Assembly (NCBI GenBank): GCA_029168955.1
Contig: JAPDOI010000009.1
Location: 3,439,001-3,503,000 of the forward strand
DNA from: Aplectana chamaeleonis
Taxonomy: Eukaryota > Nematoda > Chromadorea > Rhabditida > Cosmocercidae
DNA: 64,000 bases
Direction of reading: 5' to 3'
A program made the translations under genes and the position numbers. Shown here one piece after another: positions 39,801-46,240 of this stretch. The notes beneath the pieces are model-generated. The model was not told the DNA's origin and searched no databases. It saw only the letters and a list, made by a program, of their open reading frames with translations. The first letter of the stretch is position 1. Each line of letters opens with the position of its first letter.

Positions 39801-42800
39801 TAATTATTCTATTTTTGAACAAAATATTTCCTGTTTCATATGTGCCATAAAATCGAATCTGAGCCGAAGCTGGGTTCAATACCAGTATCCTCCGTAGTCT
39901 TGAAAACTGAACCTTGTAAGCCTGTAGCCCCGCCCACTCGGCTGGAATTCAATTCTACTGGGCTTATCTGGGTCAAATTCCGGTCCGCAATTGCGTCTCG
40001 ATACGCTTTGCTGCCGTACGCGCTCGAGTCAATCGAGTTTCCAGCTCCAAAGCCGACTCGATATGACTTTTTTATACAGTTTTCTTCAATTTTGTTTAGT
40101 TTTCAATATCTAAAACTTATCTAGAGTCAACAGATCGGCAGCTGCGGCGCTGCAAACCCTTCCGAATCGAAAGCGCGCGGTCGCAAAGCGTGTCGAGACG
40201 CAATTGCGGACCGAAATTTGACCCAGATAAGCACAGTATGTTGTTGCAGGTGTGCAGCGAACGAAAAATTCGAGAAAAAAAAAAGAGATCATGGACGTCC
40301 ACTAATTAAAAACAAGACATTTTTAATAAAAAAGACAGGAGACCATTTGAGATTTTTGACACCTTCTGTACCCTCTATAAAACGTCGTAATTCACATCAT
40401 TTGAGGCGCGAGCGGCGCGCGCGACGCCTTGGCCTCCGTCTGCTTTCCGCTCCCTCACTGTCTCTAACCTCCGCTCCTCACCAGCACGCGTAGGAACCAT
40501 GTGAATTTCGCCGTTTTATAGCCGGTATACAAGTTTTCGAAAAAAACCATAAATACATATTAAATAGGGTTACATCAAATTCCACCCACTTGGACTAGGG
40601 AGCGTTCAACTGAATTTCCCTGATGCACATGAGTATTCAATCTCAAGTTTCACGAAAAATCATATTCGGTGGTTTAGTTGGCTTTTCGAATTTTTCAACT
40701 GCCTGAAACTTGGAAATTTAAACCCAGTGGGTTCTGCTGGCCCCTCCCAGGCGACGTGAAGGTTTATTTAATATCTGGATATATCCTCCTCGTCTGGGCT
40801 GGAAGAAAACTTCAAAGGAAACTGTTAGCCCCGCCCCGTTCAGACTGGAGGGTAAATTACAATTGCTATAGCTTTGAAGCTACGGGATATTCTCTGTTGA
40901 GACCCTGGAATTTTAAATTTTACAAATGTACAGAATTCGAGCGCAGGTACGGTGCTTCTCTGGGCCTGATTCCGGTCCGCAATTGCGTCTCGACACGCTC
41001 TGCGGCCGCGCGCTTCCGATTCGGAAGAGTTTTCAGCGCCGCAGCCGCTGATGTTTTGACTCTAGGAGGGTTTTAGAAACTGGAAACTAAACAAAATTGG
41101 AGAAAACTGTGTAAAAAAGCCACATCGAGTCGGCTTTTGCGCTGGAAACTCGAATGACTCGAGCGCGTGCGGCCGCAAAGCGTGTCGAGACGCAATTGCG
41201 GACCGAAATTTGTCTCAGAGAATCGCATTAAACTACTCGCCCGCCCAGCTAGAGTAAAGATTTGTTGGGGATGCTGCATCTTTCGGGGCCCCGATTGAAC
41301 TCAAGTAAGCTGATAGCTAACCAGGGATGAGCGGAGTTCCGAAACCCGCAGAAAGTGCTGCGGAATGCGAAAATATCGCGTGATCTGGGACGGGAAAAGC
41401 ACAGGATGATTCTGATTTTTTTCCGCGTTTCGCGTTCCGAAAAACGCATTTCCAGGCGTTTCGAGCCCAATTTCCGAAACCCCAGAAAAAAATTTTGTTC
41501 CCAAAACCTATTTCCGAATTATCATGTTTTGTTCCGCTGATAGCTAGCACACCTTAATCCTCCGAAAATGTGAAAAAAAGGAAATGTATATTGAATCATC
41601 ATCCCCAAGATCATAATGATTACCATCTCTGTGAAATTTCAAACGTTGACTTGGCTATACCATACTGAAAGAAATTTCTACTATAAACTCTGCGTCCCGA
41701 CCGCGTGGCATTTTGTACTGACCGCGTGGCAGAGCGTATCGACCGCGCTAAGGCGCTATTCATACTACTCAACGCCAGCGCGGCACGCGCGTGACGCGCG
41801 GGCGTGGCGTTGGAGTATGAATAATGATTGCGCGTGCCGCGCTTGCGGAGATTATGAATAGTCCAGCGGCGACGCCTAGGCGGAGCGGAAAAAGCGGGAC
41901 CAACTTTTCCAAACAACCACATTCTGTACAGGTGCTCACCACCACGATAGCAGAAGATAGTAATGGAGATAATTATCAAGAAATGGAATGAAATATATGA
42001 TGATTTAATAGTGAAAATGAGTGAAAAACCGTTACAGCCATCACCGCCATGGCGGAGAGGGCGTCACGCGCGTGTCGCGCGGGCGAGGCGTCGGGCCATT
42101 CATACACAGACGCCGCGCTGGCGTTGACTAGTATGAATAGCGCCTAATTTGCGTGCCGACCGCGTGCAAAATGCGTTCCAAACGTCGCCCACCCCGCTGT
42201 CGGTACGCAACTGGTCCGCCATCGGTCCATCCCATTGTCTGAGCAGTGCGTTAATTACTGTTTCTTTACGTTACGGGCGTAGCGGTAATCACAGTAGAAT
42301 TACAATAAAAATTTCTGTTAGTTAAAAAAGCCAGAAAAGTTTCATTCAGTTACAATCAGCTCCAGTATAGTATGCTAGTTACAGTATAATTACAGTAATA
42401 TTCTTGGCCGATTTAAGTTACTTGCGACCTATCTCAAGGCATTTAATTTACATGTATCATATCGGAGGCGCAGCGCACGCAGTATCCCGCCGATATGTTA
42501 CATGTAACTTAAATGACCTGAGATAAGTCGCAAGTAACTTACATCGGCTCAGTTATGTTACAGGTAACATGTTTTCATTTTTCTGAGTTGATCTGATGAA
42601 AAAGGATTTTTATCTTCTGCGAACCGGGTCTTTTTTCACTATTTTTTGCTTCAACTGGTCCAAAAGGTTGCAATATTAGTCAGAATTGATTGTTTTACCA
42701 GCTTGAAAGTAATCTACAAACGAAAATTCTTTTGCATCCCAAAAAGCTGATGCCATAACCCTCTTGGCCGATTTCCGGACATGAACTCGTTTCGAAGCCG

Positions 42801-45800
42801 AACAACGAGGTTCACACCACTCCTTAGCCTCTTGTTTCGATTCAGGATCTTGGTGATAGACCCAAGTCTCATCCATAGTGATGAATCAACGCACAAAATC
42901 CACTCTATCCTTTTCGAAACGCTCCAAATGTTGCTGACAAGGGAAGTATACAAAGCGTAGGTCGGATCTGCCAAAACGACTAGTATGGTTAGTATCTCTT
43001 CTGGCACAATAGAAAAAATGCGCAGTATCCCGCCCCGAGCCGCAGGTTCAAAAAAGGTATGAGCATTTTTTAAGCCTGGCGAAAAGGCAAGGGTACCTAC
43101 CCATCAGGCATTTTTTTTTTGGAGTTTCAAAAAATTTTCTCGGATTTGGCTCAAAAGTTGTATGTAGGGGTAATCTAGGGTGGTGAACACGATTTTGGAG
43201 TCCATTTGTCGAAATATTGAGGTTTACCGTAGGTTGTGGTAGGTAACATGTCATTTAGGGGTCCAAACCCACCTTAGTACTTAGCAAATCGACAAACGGA
43301 CGCTAAATTCGTATTCTCCATCCCGAATAATCCCCGTTTACAAATTTTAAGTAAAATCTGAGATTTTTACCAAACTACCGTATGTATACCTACCGTAATA
43401 TAACGTAATCTGCAGAAAATCGACAAACGGACTCCAGATTCGTGTTAAGCACTCCAAATAACCCTCAGCAAATGATTCTGAGACATATCTATCGTAGAAA
43501 ATCGGAAATCTCGAAAGCGGCGTTTTTCCCTCGAAATTTTCCCCGGTAGGGAAGCTTTGAACGAAATTAGCCGAAAACTTTAGAAAATCGACCAATAAAT
43601 CACAGATTCGTGATCAGCGCCCCAAAAAACCTCCCAGGGAGAATTTCAAGTCAAATCTGAAACATTTTTTTAAAACGCCTCCGGAGCCCTCTACATGGTA
43701 GAAATAAACGCCCAACCGAAAATCCGTACAAGTTCAAAACGCTGTCAGTCTGGACAAAGTACGGAAAGTGTGCCTTCTCCCAAACTTTGTTCAGGGGGGG
43801 GGGGGGGGTAGTTTTTGACGCTGAACACATTTATGAGGTCCGCTTTGGGATTCTCCGAAGAATAACGCGCTTTTTGGAAGGTACAAAAAACACAAAAAAT
43901 GAGCTTTTTAAGCTTGTAACTCCTTAGAACCTGCGGCTCGGGGCGGGATACTGCGAAGTTTTCTTATTGAGCCACTAGAGATACCAAAGATACTAGTCGT
44001 TTTGGCTGATACGACCTACGATTTGTATACTTCCCTTGTGAGAAAGTCGCATTCGAATGTGTTTTTGTTCCATTGTCAGCGAATGCGGCACCCATTGTGC
44101 ACACAGCTTTCTAAAACCCAAAATTTCATCTAAAATATGGCTCACACTGCCTAATGAGATGTGTAGAGCCTCTACTAAATCTCAATCAAAACCATATCCT
44201 GTATTTTGGCTATGATTTCTGGTGTTGATGCGCTTTTTTGACGTCCTTCACGTGGATCGTCTTCAAGGCTTGTACGACCACGTTTAAATTCAGCAACCCA
44301 TCTTTCTACAGTTCTAATTGTGGGTGAACAATCAGTATACACTTTTAACATTCGTTCGTGAATTTCTTTTGGTGCTACACCTTCCAAAAATAAGAATTTT
44401 ATCGCTGGGCGATATTCAATTTTTCCATTGCTGAGACACGGCGACACTAAATGACTTGTAAACAAAGTATGAACTCACAGATTGAAATGAAACTTGACAT
44501 ACGTTCATATGAAGAGTGTGCCAACAAAACAAAAAAAATTGGGCTAGTAGCAACGCCCTCTCTAATCGAACGACAAAACTTATTGAACAACCTGGTAATT
44601 GCAGTACATTTTATCGATTTTTCATTATGGCTCACACCTCGATAATTAGAATAACGATAGTCTGGATGCTTTTAAAAGCAAACATTTTGTTGCATTTGTG
44701 CAGCTATTTACTGTGCTTCTCTGGGCCAAATTCCGGTCCGCAGTTGCGTCTCGACACGCTTTGCGGCCGCGCGCATTCGAGTCGGAAGAGTTTCCAGCGC
44801 CGCCGCCGCCGATCTGTTGACTCTCGGTGGGTTTAGGAAACTGGAAAGTAATCAAAGTTGCAGAAAACTCTATAAAAAAGCCATATCGAGTCATCTTTGG
44901 CGCTGGAAACTTGACTGACTCGAGCGCGTGCAGCCGCAAAGCGTGTCGAGACGCAATTGCGGACCGGAATTTGGTCCAGGTAAGCACAGTACAGTACACT
45001 ACATTAATTACACTACAATTACAGTAGACATTTCAAGACGAATTTTTTTAAAAATCTTGACACTGTCGCCCCATCAATCTCAGTGTTGAGTATGAAAACT
45101 ATGAAGGATTCGAATTATCGTCCAAAGGGCTTCTAAAGCCTGTCCGAATGAGTGTCCGCCCATGCGGTCGGCGTGCGTGTTGGGCGACCGTCGCAAAAAC
45201 ATTACCCGAGAGGGCCTGCCCACGTCTGCAGACATTTGACTGGATCATTATCCGCAATATGTTCAATATTCCTGCTAATCGATTCAGAAGTCTAAAAATG
45301 CTTTCACCATGGCCGCTCGACACGCACGCCGACCTTACCGGCGGACAGTCTGATTCGGGCACACTTTACATTTTTTTGATTTCATATTTTTTATTTTATT
45401 TTTAGCTTTCATTTTATTTTTTTTTTAATTTCAATTATTATTTTTTGCTTTATTTTGTGAAATTTTTGTTGTTTTCCAAGTGAGACTCTTTCAGATTGAG
45501 GAATCGGAACTGACCACGGAGCAGAAGCGCGTCGCGTTGACCCAAATCGAGAAGGTAATACAGAAGGTTATGGAGAAACTCAACCCTGGAGCTGGTTTCG
45601 CCACCAGCGGGCTTCGATATATATAGTCCTGTCTCACTTTGTCGCACGTTTCACTTTGTTTCGTTTGTTTTTGCCTACTACTGATGATTTTATTTCTACA
45701 TACATACATTGATTTATTGATTACTGTGTATTTCAATCGACTAATCGAACGATAGCCATGATCGATAGCGCGTTGCCTTATTCTGAATGCTCATATTTGC

Positions 45801-46019
45801 CTGTACACGTGCGTATGTATTATTATTGATTTACATTACTTTACTACCGATTTTTTGTCCCTGCTTTCCCCCCAGGGACATACTACGATTGTCATGGAAA
45901 GTTTTATGCGACCCCTATCTCATGTCCCCGCCCCTTCCCTGACCCCCCCCATAACCCCGGAGATGAAGAGAAGAATGCTTCGGAAAACTATTGATGAACT
46001 TTCTTCTTCGCATTTTTAA
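18556..46019 (+). CDS. Multi-exon gene for a Ser/Arg/Gln-rich protein of unknown family
   Basis: Exons: 18556-18839, 22464-22572, 27978-28120, 28272-28411, 28468-28641, 28939-29079, 31723-31813, 31920-32050, 32198-32353, 37433-37536, 37746-37822, 45495-45554 and 45876-46019. Every junction has GT/AG and matching phase, giving ~583 residues and a stop (1,754 nt). Residues 1-~430 are rich in Ser, Thr, Pro, Arg and Gln with TPP/SP sites and little predicted structure. A helical region follows (QLLRHVQETCEQQIMQADKL and a Glu/Lys/Gln stretch), then a Pro-rich part and a C-terminal KRRMLRKTIDELSSSHF. No catalytic motif, signal peptide or membrane segment is seen. The look is that of a disordered scaffold or cytoskeletal regulator, which is inference. 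The N-terminus is incomplete because exon 1 opens inside a codon. Introns reach 7.7 kb and are full of transposons. Confidence 0.8.
19127..19200 (+). tRNA. tRNA-like sequence, probably a pseudogene or SINE head
   Basis: GGTGTCG near the start pairs with TGACACC at the end as a 7-bp acceptor-type stem. TAGTGGAATGGT fits an A box and GAGTTCGATTCC fits a B box at the usual spacing. The T stem pairs four of five and no clean anticodon stem is visible, so this is more likely tRNA-derived than a working tRNA gene. Confidence 0.35.
19405..20140 (-). repeat. tRNA-like (SINE-type) sequence split by a MITE
   Basis: On the minus strand, TGGTGTAGTGGTTGTGGG (A-box-like, 20113-20140 region) and GGTTCTAATCC (B-box consensus, 19415-19435 region) lie on opposite sides of the MITE at 19441-20106. 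Removing the MITE would bring the two boxes to tRNA-like spacing. This is inference from box consensus and spacing. Confidence 0.4.
19441..20106. mobile_element. GTTACTTG palindromic MITE, copy 1
   Basis: Ends are TTCTCAGAAAAATGAAAAC and its near inverse GTTTTGATTTTTCTGAG. The interior has many AAGTTACTTGCAACAT or AAGTTACATGTAACAT blocks in both orientations. Copy 2 is at 20208 and a short copy at 42402. No protein-coding content is seen. Confidence 0.8.
20208..20745. mobile_element. GTTACTTG palindromic MITE, copy 2
   Basis: Begins ACTCAGAGATATGAAAAC and ends GTTTTCATTTTTCTGAGT, with the same internal GTTACTTG/GTTACATG blocks and a GGCGTTGCTGTCGGCTCA core shared with copy 1. It lies only ~100 bases from copy 1. 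Confidence 0.8.
21365..22242. mobile_element. TTAA-type MITE with a nested palindrome
   Basis: The left end AGCCACAGTCCAACCTTCGG follows TTAA at 21361. The right end (GACCGGACTATGGTATTAAA to GTGCCT at 22242) matches the inverse of the start of the MITE at 56049. Within it, about 21440-21860, a second inverted repeat (GGCGGCATGCGTGAACGCTG and its near inverse) suggests a nested insertion. Confidence 0.65.
22464..22572 (+). CDS. Exon 2 of the Ser/Arg-rich gene
   Basis: The acceptor ATTTTCAG ends at 22463. It encodes PRTVWSPQVMTPKRSTSNIQ and an Ala/Thr stretch ending ITRR. The donor GAC|GTTCGT is weak but is the one whose phase fits exon 3; the alternative GTGATT four bases on would break phase. 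An alternative acceptor (CCCCAG) ends at 22487. Confidence 0.65.
22602..22837. mobile_element. CAGGCGATTC palindromic MITE, copy 1
   Basis: Begins CAGGCGATTATTGGCCCCGA and ends TCGGGGCCGAGAATCGCCTG, with an internal CTGTTGCT/AGCAACAG inverted stretch. It lies 29 bases downstream of exon 2. Other copies: 28655, 32957 (left end missing) and 57198. Confidence 0.85.
23390..24215. repeat. Degenerate tandem repeat, ~155-bp unit
   Basis: A TACGGTAGGTGTACGGTAGT core recurs near 23408, 23533, 23705, 23855, 24014 and 24153, each time followed by a GATTTGG-like or CAGACTTG-like phrase and often GCTTCACCCAGTG. Spacing is 125-170 bases. The minus-strand frame at 23685-24071 is a repeat by-product. Confidence 0.7.
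24225..24985. mobile_element. TGTCCGA-ended MITE with G/C-run core
   Basis: TTAAAGTCTGTCCGAAGGAG at the left and GGACAGTCTCAATCGAACAG at the right are the inverted ends of the family also at 32591 and 45133. The interior carries an 11-G run (~24370) and C runs (~24481) flanking CAAGCGC blocks that pair with each other, plus a run of GTGACGTCACTGCTCCGG repeats (24712-24750). Confidence 0.6.
24994..25902. other. Intronic DNA, no feature recognised
   Basis: Mixed-composition intron sequence between exons 2 and 3. Short frames overlap in several phases and none has coding character. Confidence 0.45.
25907..26375. mobile_element. TTAA-flanked palindromic MITE, ~200-bp arms
   Basis: TTAA is present on both sides (25903-25906 and 26376-26379). 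The ends are AGGCAGCATACACGCT and AGCGTGTATGCTGCCT. The arms continue as near-perfect inverted copies, including TGGTATGGCACCGAACACAA and CCCGCCCCTGTATCTGCCCG, for ~200 bases. A 4-bp TTAA duplication is characteristic of piggyBac-type transposition. Confidence 0.88.
26380..27540. repeat. ACATAACATG microsatellite-like array
   Basis: About 1.16 kb of degenerate ACATAACATGACATAAC repeats (5- and 10-base periods) starting immediately after the TTAA duplication of the MITE at 25907-26375. Minus-strand frames of up to 218 residues made of Cys, His, Val and Met arise from the repeat and are not genes. Confidence 0.95.
27580..27698. repeat. Short inverted repeat
   Basis: CGGCATGAATCCTAGTGA and its inverse TCACTAGGATCCATGCCG enclose a TTGGCGCAAGCTCGGTGCAC/inverse stretch. 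A related half-copy is at 9085-9180. Confidence 0.7.
27978..28120 (+). CDS. Exon 3 of the Ser/Arg-rich gene
   Basis: The acceptor ATTTCCAG ends at 27977 and the donor is AAGG|GTGAGT. It encodes ADYNESSLHLRSRSQSPNHM, a Gln/Asn patch, and a basic end (DLTRELQRRR). Phase joins exons 2 and 4. Confidence 0.8.
28272..28411 (+). CDS. Exon 4 of the Ser/Arg-rich gene
   Basis: The acceptor TTCTGCAG ends at 28271 and the donor is GCAA|GTGAGT. It encodes DSDVSYTAASSRMTPATSRS, then NLRNVGVDGDTRKSTETLNR and IAAMRS. The single last codon is split with exon 5. Confidence 0.82.
28468..28641 (+). CDS. Exon 5 of the Ser/Arg-rich gene
   Basis: The acceptor CTTGTCAG ends at 28467 and the donor is ATAG|GTTGGT. 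It encodes LHQSSENLRKSSDNLRLTSA, which has a SSENLRKSSDNLR near-repeat, and ends TFDTDQFD. A MITE begins 13 bases into the following intron. Confidence 0.82.
28655..28846. mobile_element. CAGGCGATTC palindromic MITE, copy 2
   Basis: Begins CAGGCGATTCTCGGCCCCGA only 13 bases after the donor of exon 5. The opposite end (CTCAGGGCTGAGAATTGTCG) has diverged. Internal ACTGTTGCTGCTCGGGC and its inverse match the other copies. Confidence 0.78.
28939..29079 (+). CDS. Exon 6 of the Ser/Arg-rich gene
   Basis: The acceptor ATGTTCAG ends at 28938 and the donor is CCAG|GTCAGT. It encodes HSPLMQSRLLARSVGNVSSA, a Gly/Ser patch, and SRLENTIDMLKKA. A second AG at 28957 would give a stop-containing frame and was not used. 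Confidence 0.8.
29432..30505. mobile_element. CAAGGGAAGTATAC element, copy 1 (1.07 kb)
   Basis: Begins CAAGGGAAGTATACAAGGCG and ends in the near inverse (CGCTTTGTATACCTGCCTTG). TCA lies on both sides (29429-29431 and 30506-30508), a 3-bp target duplication. The inner terminal repeat extends through ACTAGTATCGTTAGTATCTC. The interior has GGGGTTATC and TACGGTAG family motifs but no transposase. Confidence 0.88.
30990..31470. repeat. Cluster of CACGTG palindromes
   Basis: Four exact CACGTG sites at 31055, 31074, 31380 and 31410, each in a larger GCACGTGC-like context, plus degenerate copies (AACATGTGCTGC, GCAGCACGTTC). It lies in the intron between exons 6 and 7. It may be a dispersed repeat or a group of E-box-like sites. 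Confidence 0.55.
31723..31813 (+). CDS. Exon 7 of the Ser/Arg-rich gene
   Basis: The acceptor CGTTTCAG ends at 31722 and the donor is GAAG|GTCAAC. It encodes NPDLTQCSIYEDPGSPCGEK followed by a basic MRRRGAVQKK. Phases match the neighbours. Confidence 0.78.
31920..32050 (+). CDS. Exon 8 of the Ser/Arg-rich gene
   Basis: The acceptor CTTTCAG ends at 31919 and the donor is ACAG|GTATGG. It encodes VERYHPRHRTARNQTSEESD, SNGSDASPLNQSVNRRILSG and ATN. Confidence 0.8.
32198..32353 (+). CDS. Exon 9 of the Ser/Arg-rich gene
   Basis: The acceptor CTGTTCAG ends at 32197 and the donor is CCGG|GTTGGT. It encodes SVSAMETAGRLGGGGGLTPR, RMFDTQRYAAPTSVTTVSPR and RTPNYLAQKMA. Earlier AGs (after CTATAG and GTTGCAG) give frames with stops. 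Confidence 0.78.
32591..32830. mobile_element. TGTCCGA-ended palindromic MITE
   Basis: TAAAGTATGTCCAAATGAGA at the left and CAGTCTCATTCGGTCAGACT at the right, with CGGTCGGCGTGCGTGTCGCG facing its diverged inverse (CACGCACGCGGACCGTG). A ~95%-length relative is at 45133. Confidence 0.75.
32957..33111. mobile_element. CAGGCGATTC MITE, left-truncated copy
   Basis: The right half (GTTCGGTGCGGCTCGGGGCC to GAATCGCCTG) and the central CTGTTGCTGTCCGGGC/inverse are present. The left terminus is missing. Confidence 0.7.
33390..33610. repeat. CCGCGATAGTGCCG GC-rich repeat
   Basis: CCGCGATAGTGCCGCG and close variants recur in both orientations around a centre near 33500. A related CGCGGAGCCGCAGCGGCACT array lies at 48990-49210. 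Confidence 0.6.
33620..34688. other. Intronic DNA, no feature recognised
   Basis: AT-rich intron between exons 9 and 10. The frame at 34200-34472 is Phe/Leu-rich, overlaps another frame and lacks splice-site context, so it is not called. Confidence 0.45.
34693..35136. mobile_element. TTAA-flanked AGGCACAGTACACC MITE
   Basis: TTAA at 34689-34692 and 35137-35140. Ends are AGGCACAGTACACCCTCAGA and TTTTGGGTGTCCCGTGCCT. The interior shares CAACTCGTCCACCAAATTTT and GCGAGATATAAGCGACCACC with the elements at 55588 and 56527. Confidence 0.85.
35225..35330. repeat. Short inverted repeat with CCCGGGTATAA ends
   Basis: TACCCGGGTATAAGTGCG faces GCGCCCTTATACCCGGGGTA, with an internal GGTATAATC/GATTATACC pair. 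Confidence 0.6.
36028..36306. mobile_element. GGTCCGCCAATAG palindromic MITE, copy 1
   Basis: CTGTTTATCTTGAAATGCAC to TTCAAGATAAACAGAGTATA; the arms include ACACGGTCCGCCAATAGTCC, GGCCCGCTACTACCGTAGTG and GTTCTCGGCAGACCCGGG in inverse order on the other side. A 278-bp copy lies at 55195. Confidence 0.85.
36714..37075. mobile_element. Inverted-repeat MITE, ~55-bp arms
   Basis: GTATAGAAGGGGAAAAGGGG with GGCGAAATTGCTAAAGTGGG faces the inverse CCCACTTTGACGATTTCGCC with CCCTTTTTCCCCTTGTATAG. The ~200-base centre is AT-rich. Confidence 0.7.
37433..37536 (+). CDS. Exon 10 of the Ser/Arg-rich gene
   Basis: The acceptor GCTTTTAG ends at 37432 and the donor is AAGC|GTGAGT. It encodes EDMVGPDLGSDDSPRSSVNS then NEWIALLDGPANNK. 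The 5-kb intron before it joins in phase. Confidence 0.78.
37746..37822 (+). CDS. Exon 11 of the Ser/Arg-rich gene
   Basis: The acceptor GTTTCAG ends at 37745 and the donor is ACTG|GTGGGT. It encodes LLRHVQETCEQQIMQADKLL QARQL, an amphipathic, probably helical segment that could begin a coiled coil. Confidence 0.78.
37995..38045 (+). CDS. Possible alternative terminal exon
   Basis: A TTTGTTGCAG acceptor ends at 37994 and joins exon 11 in phase, giving EKCGAHCAHCSKITCL and a stop. Three cysteines and two histidines in 14 residues are striking, but the exon is short. It would give a shorter isoform than splicing to 45495. Confidence 0.45.
   Translation, partial: EKCGAHCAHCSKITCL
38289..38570. 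mobile_element. CAATTGCG palindromic MITE, copy 1 of 6
   Basis: TAGTGCTTCTCTGGGCCGAA to GGCCCAGAGGAGCACAGTA. Arms hold CGTCTCGACACGCTTTGCGG and its inverse; the centre has TTGACTCTAGGTGGGTTTTAG and an AT-rich run ending AAAAAAGCC. The ~280-bp length is shared by the family. Confidence 0.85.
38979..39290. mobile_element. GC-rich repeat-bearing element, truncated copy
   Basis: GACAATAGGTGCGGACTGAC followed by GGCGGATCGC repeats in the order seen at 16998 and 62252, then TTTTACACGGTGAAACTTGT. The second array and right terminus are absent; a CAATTGCG MITE fragment follows directly. Confidence 0.75.
39339..39590. mobile_element. CAATTGCG palindromic MITE, copy 2 of 6 (ends lost)
   Basis: AAATTCCGGTCCACAATTGC to GCAATTGCGGACCGGAATCG; the outermost GTGCTTCTCTGGGCC is missing on the left and diverged on the right. 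Confidence 0.8.
39957..40238. mobile_element. CAATTGCG palindromic MITE, copy 3 of 6
   Basis: GGGCTTATCTGGGTCAAATT to AATTTGACCCAGATAAGCAC. Both arms and the TCTAGAGTCAACAGATCGGC centre are present, the centre in inverted orientation relative to copy 1. Confidence 0.83.
40949..41229. mobile_element. CAATTGCG palindromic MITE, copy 4 of 6
   Basis: ACGGTGCTTCTCTGGGCCTG to GAAATTTGTCTCAGAGAATC; arms and centre as in copy 1. Confidence 0.83.
41322..41540. mobile_element. hAT-like CAGGGATGAGCGG MITE, right end incomplete
   Basis: The left end CAGGGATGAGCGGAGTTCCG follows TAGCTAAC. The right side reads GTTCCGCTGA and then TAGCTAGC, a 7-of-8 match to the left flank, but the expected CATCCCTG terminus is absent. 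The interior repeats TTCCGAAAC-type motifs. Confidence 0.55.
41690..42140. repeat. GCGCGTGACGCGCG inverted-repeat element
   Basis: CGGCACGCGCGTGACGCGCG and TATGAATA motifs occur in both orientations (41740-41870 and 42050-42130), with GACCGCGTGGCA repeats to the left. A relative at 47440-47569 is interrupted by the hAT-like element at 47570. Confidence 0.6.
42402..42588. mobile_element. GTTACTTG MITE, short copy, truncating a mariner
   Basis: Contains AAGTTACTTGCGACCTATCT and its inverse and ends ATGTTTTCATTTTTCTGAG. The mariner coding sequence on its right stops exactly here, and nothing mariner-like lies on its left. Confidence 0.75.
42589..44595 (-). pseudogene. mariner transposase, truncated and split by an element
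   Basis: The minus-strand 5' end is at 44595 (CCAGGTTGTTCAATAAG terminal repeat, flanked by TA at 44596). Coding pieces read in order: NGKIEYRPAIKFLFLEGVAP and the helix-turn-helix region (44465-44175), then LVEALHISLGSVSHILDEIL (44180-44042). The 1.1-kb element at 42938-44038 intervenes, then TMDETWVYHQDPESKQEAKE with the first catalytic Asp, and FVDYFQAGKTINSD. A stop follows INSD and another falls near 42610. The second and third catalytic motifs are missing because the GTTACTTG MITE replaces the C-terminal part. It belongs to a different mariner lineage from the pair at 3616/5168. Confidence 0.85.
42938..44038. mobile_element. CAAGGGAAGTATAC element, copy 2 (1.10 kb), inside a mariner
   Basis: CAAGGGAAGTATACAAAGCG to TTTGTATACTTCCCTTG with TGA on both sides (42935-42937 and 44039-44041). 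It interrupts the mariner reading frame, so it is younger than that mariner. It contains a G run of ~14 at 43794-43807. Confidence 0.9.
44709..44992. mobile_element. CAATTGCG palindromic MITE, copy 5 of 6
   Basis: TACTGTGCTTCTCTGGGCCA to TTTGGTCCAGGTAAGCACAGTA, the best-preserved long termini of the family. Confidence 0.87.
45133..45368. mobile_element. TGTCCGA-ended palindromic MITE
   Basis: TAAAGCCTGTCCGAATGAGT to CAGTCTGATTCGGGCACACT, with GCGGTCGGCGTGCGTGTTGG facing its inverse. Centre TATTCCTGCTAATCGATTC is shared with the copy at 32591. Confidence 0.78.
45495..45554 (+). CDS. Exon 12 of the Ser/Arg-rich gene
   Basis: The acceptor CTCTTTCAG ends at 45494 and the donor is GAAG|GTAATA. 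It encodes IEESELTTEQKRVALTQIEK, charged and helical in character. If the donor is not used the frame runs on to a stop at 45624-45626. Confidence 0.72.
45876..46019 (+). CDS. Exon 13, terminal exon of the Ser/Arg-rich gene
   Basis: The acceptor TTTCCCCCCAG ends at 45875 and the frame joins exon 12 at phase 0. It encodes GHTTIVMESFMRPLSHVPAP, a Pro-rich stretch with TPPITPE, and KRRMLRKTIDELSSSHF before TAA at 46017-46019. Confidence 0.72.
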   Translation, partial: GHTTIVMESFMRPLSHVPAPSLTPPITPEMKRRMLRKTIDELSSSHF

Positions 46020-46087
46020 CTTGTATCAGTTTAATTATATAAGTGTTTTAGCAGCATGCGGTGTTAACAGAGAATGCTTTCATGTAT

Positions 46088-46093
46088 AATAAA
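46088..46093 (+). terminator. Polyadenylation signal AATAAA
   Basis: AATAAA lies ~70 bases after the stop codon of exon 13, the usual position for a nematode 3' end. Confidence 0.6.
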
Positions 46094-46240
46094 AATTATA
46101 GTTTTATGGCTGTATCTTAAATTGTATACCGCGTAGGGCGATATCACATATTTAGGTGATTTTTGGTTGAAAAATATCTATTATTTGAACGCTTTTTGAA
46201 TGTTAAAACGTCTGAAAGTTCTGCTTTTATTGGTAAAGTT

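Noticed and set aside
39840..41076. Ser/Arg-rich frames in the 38-46 kb intron
   Set aside because: They fall on CAATTGCG MITE copies and recur wherever the MITE does.
45499..45626. Read-through of exon 12 to LRYI as the main gene end
   Set aside because: A GT donor with matching phase to a longer terminal exon and downstream AATAAA is the better model; kept as an isoform possibility.
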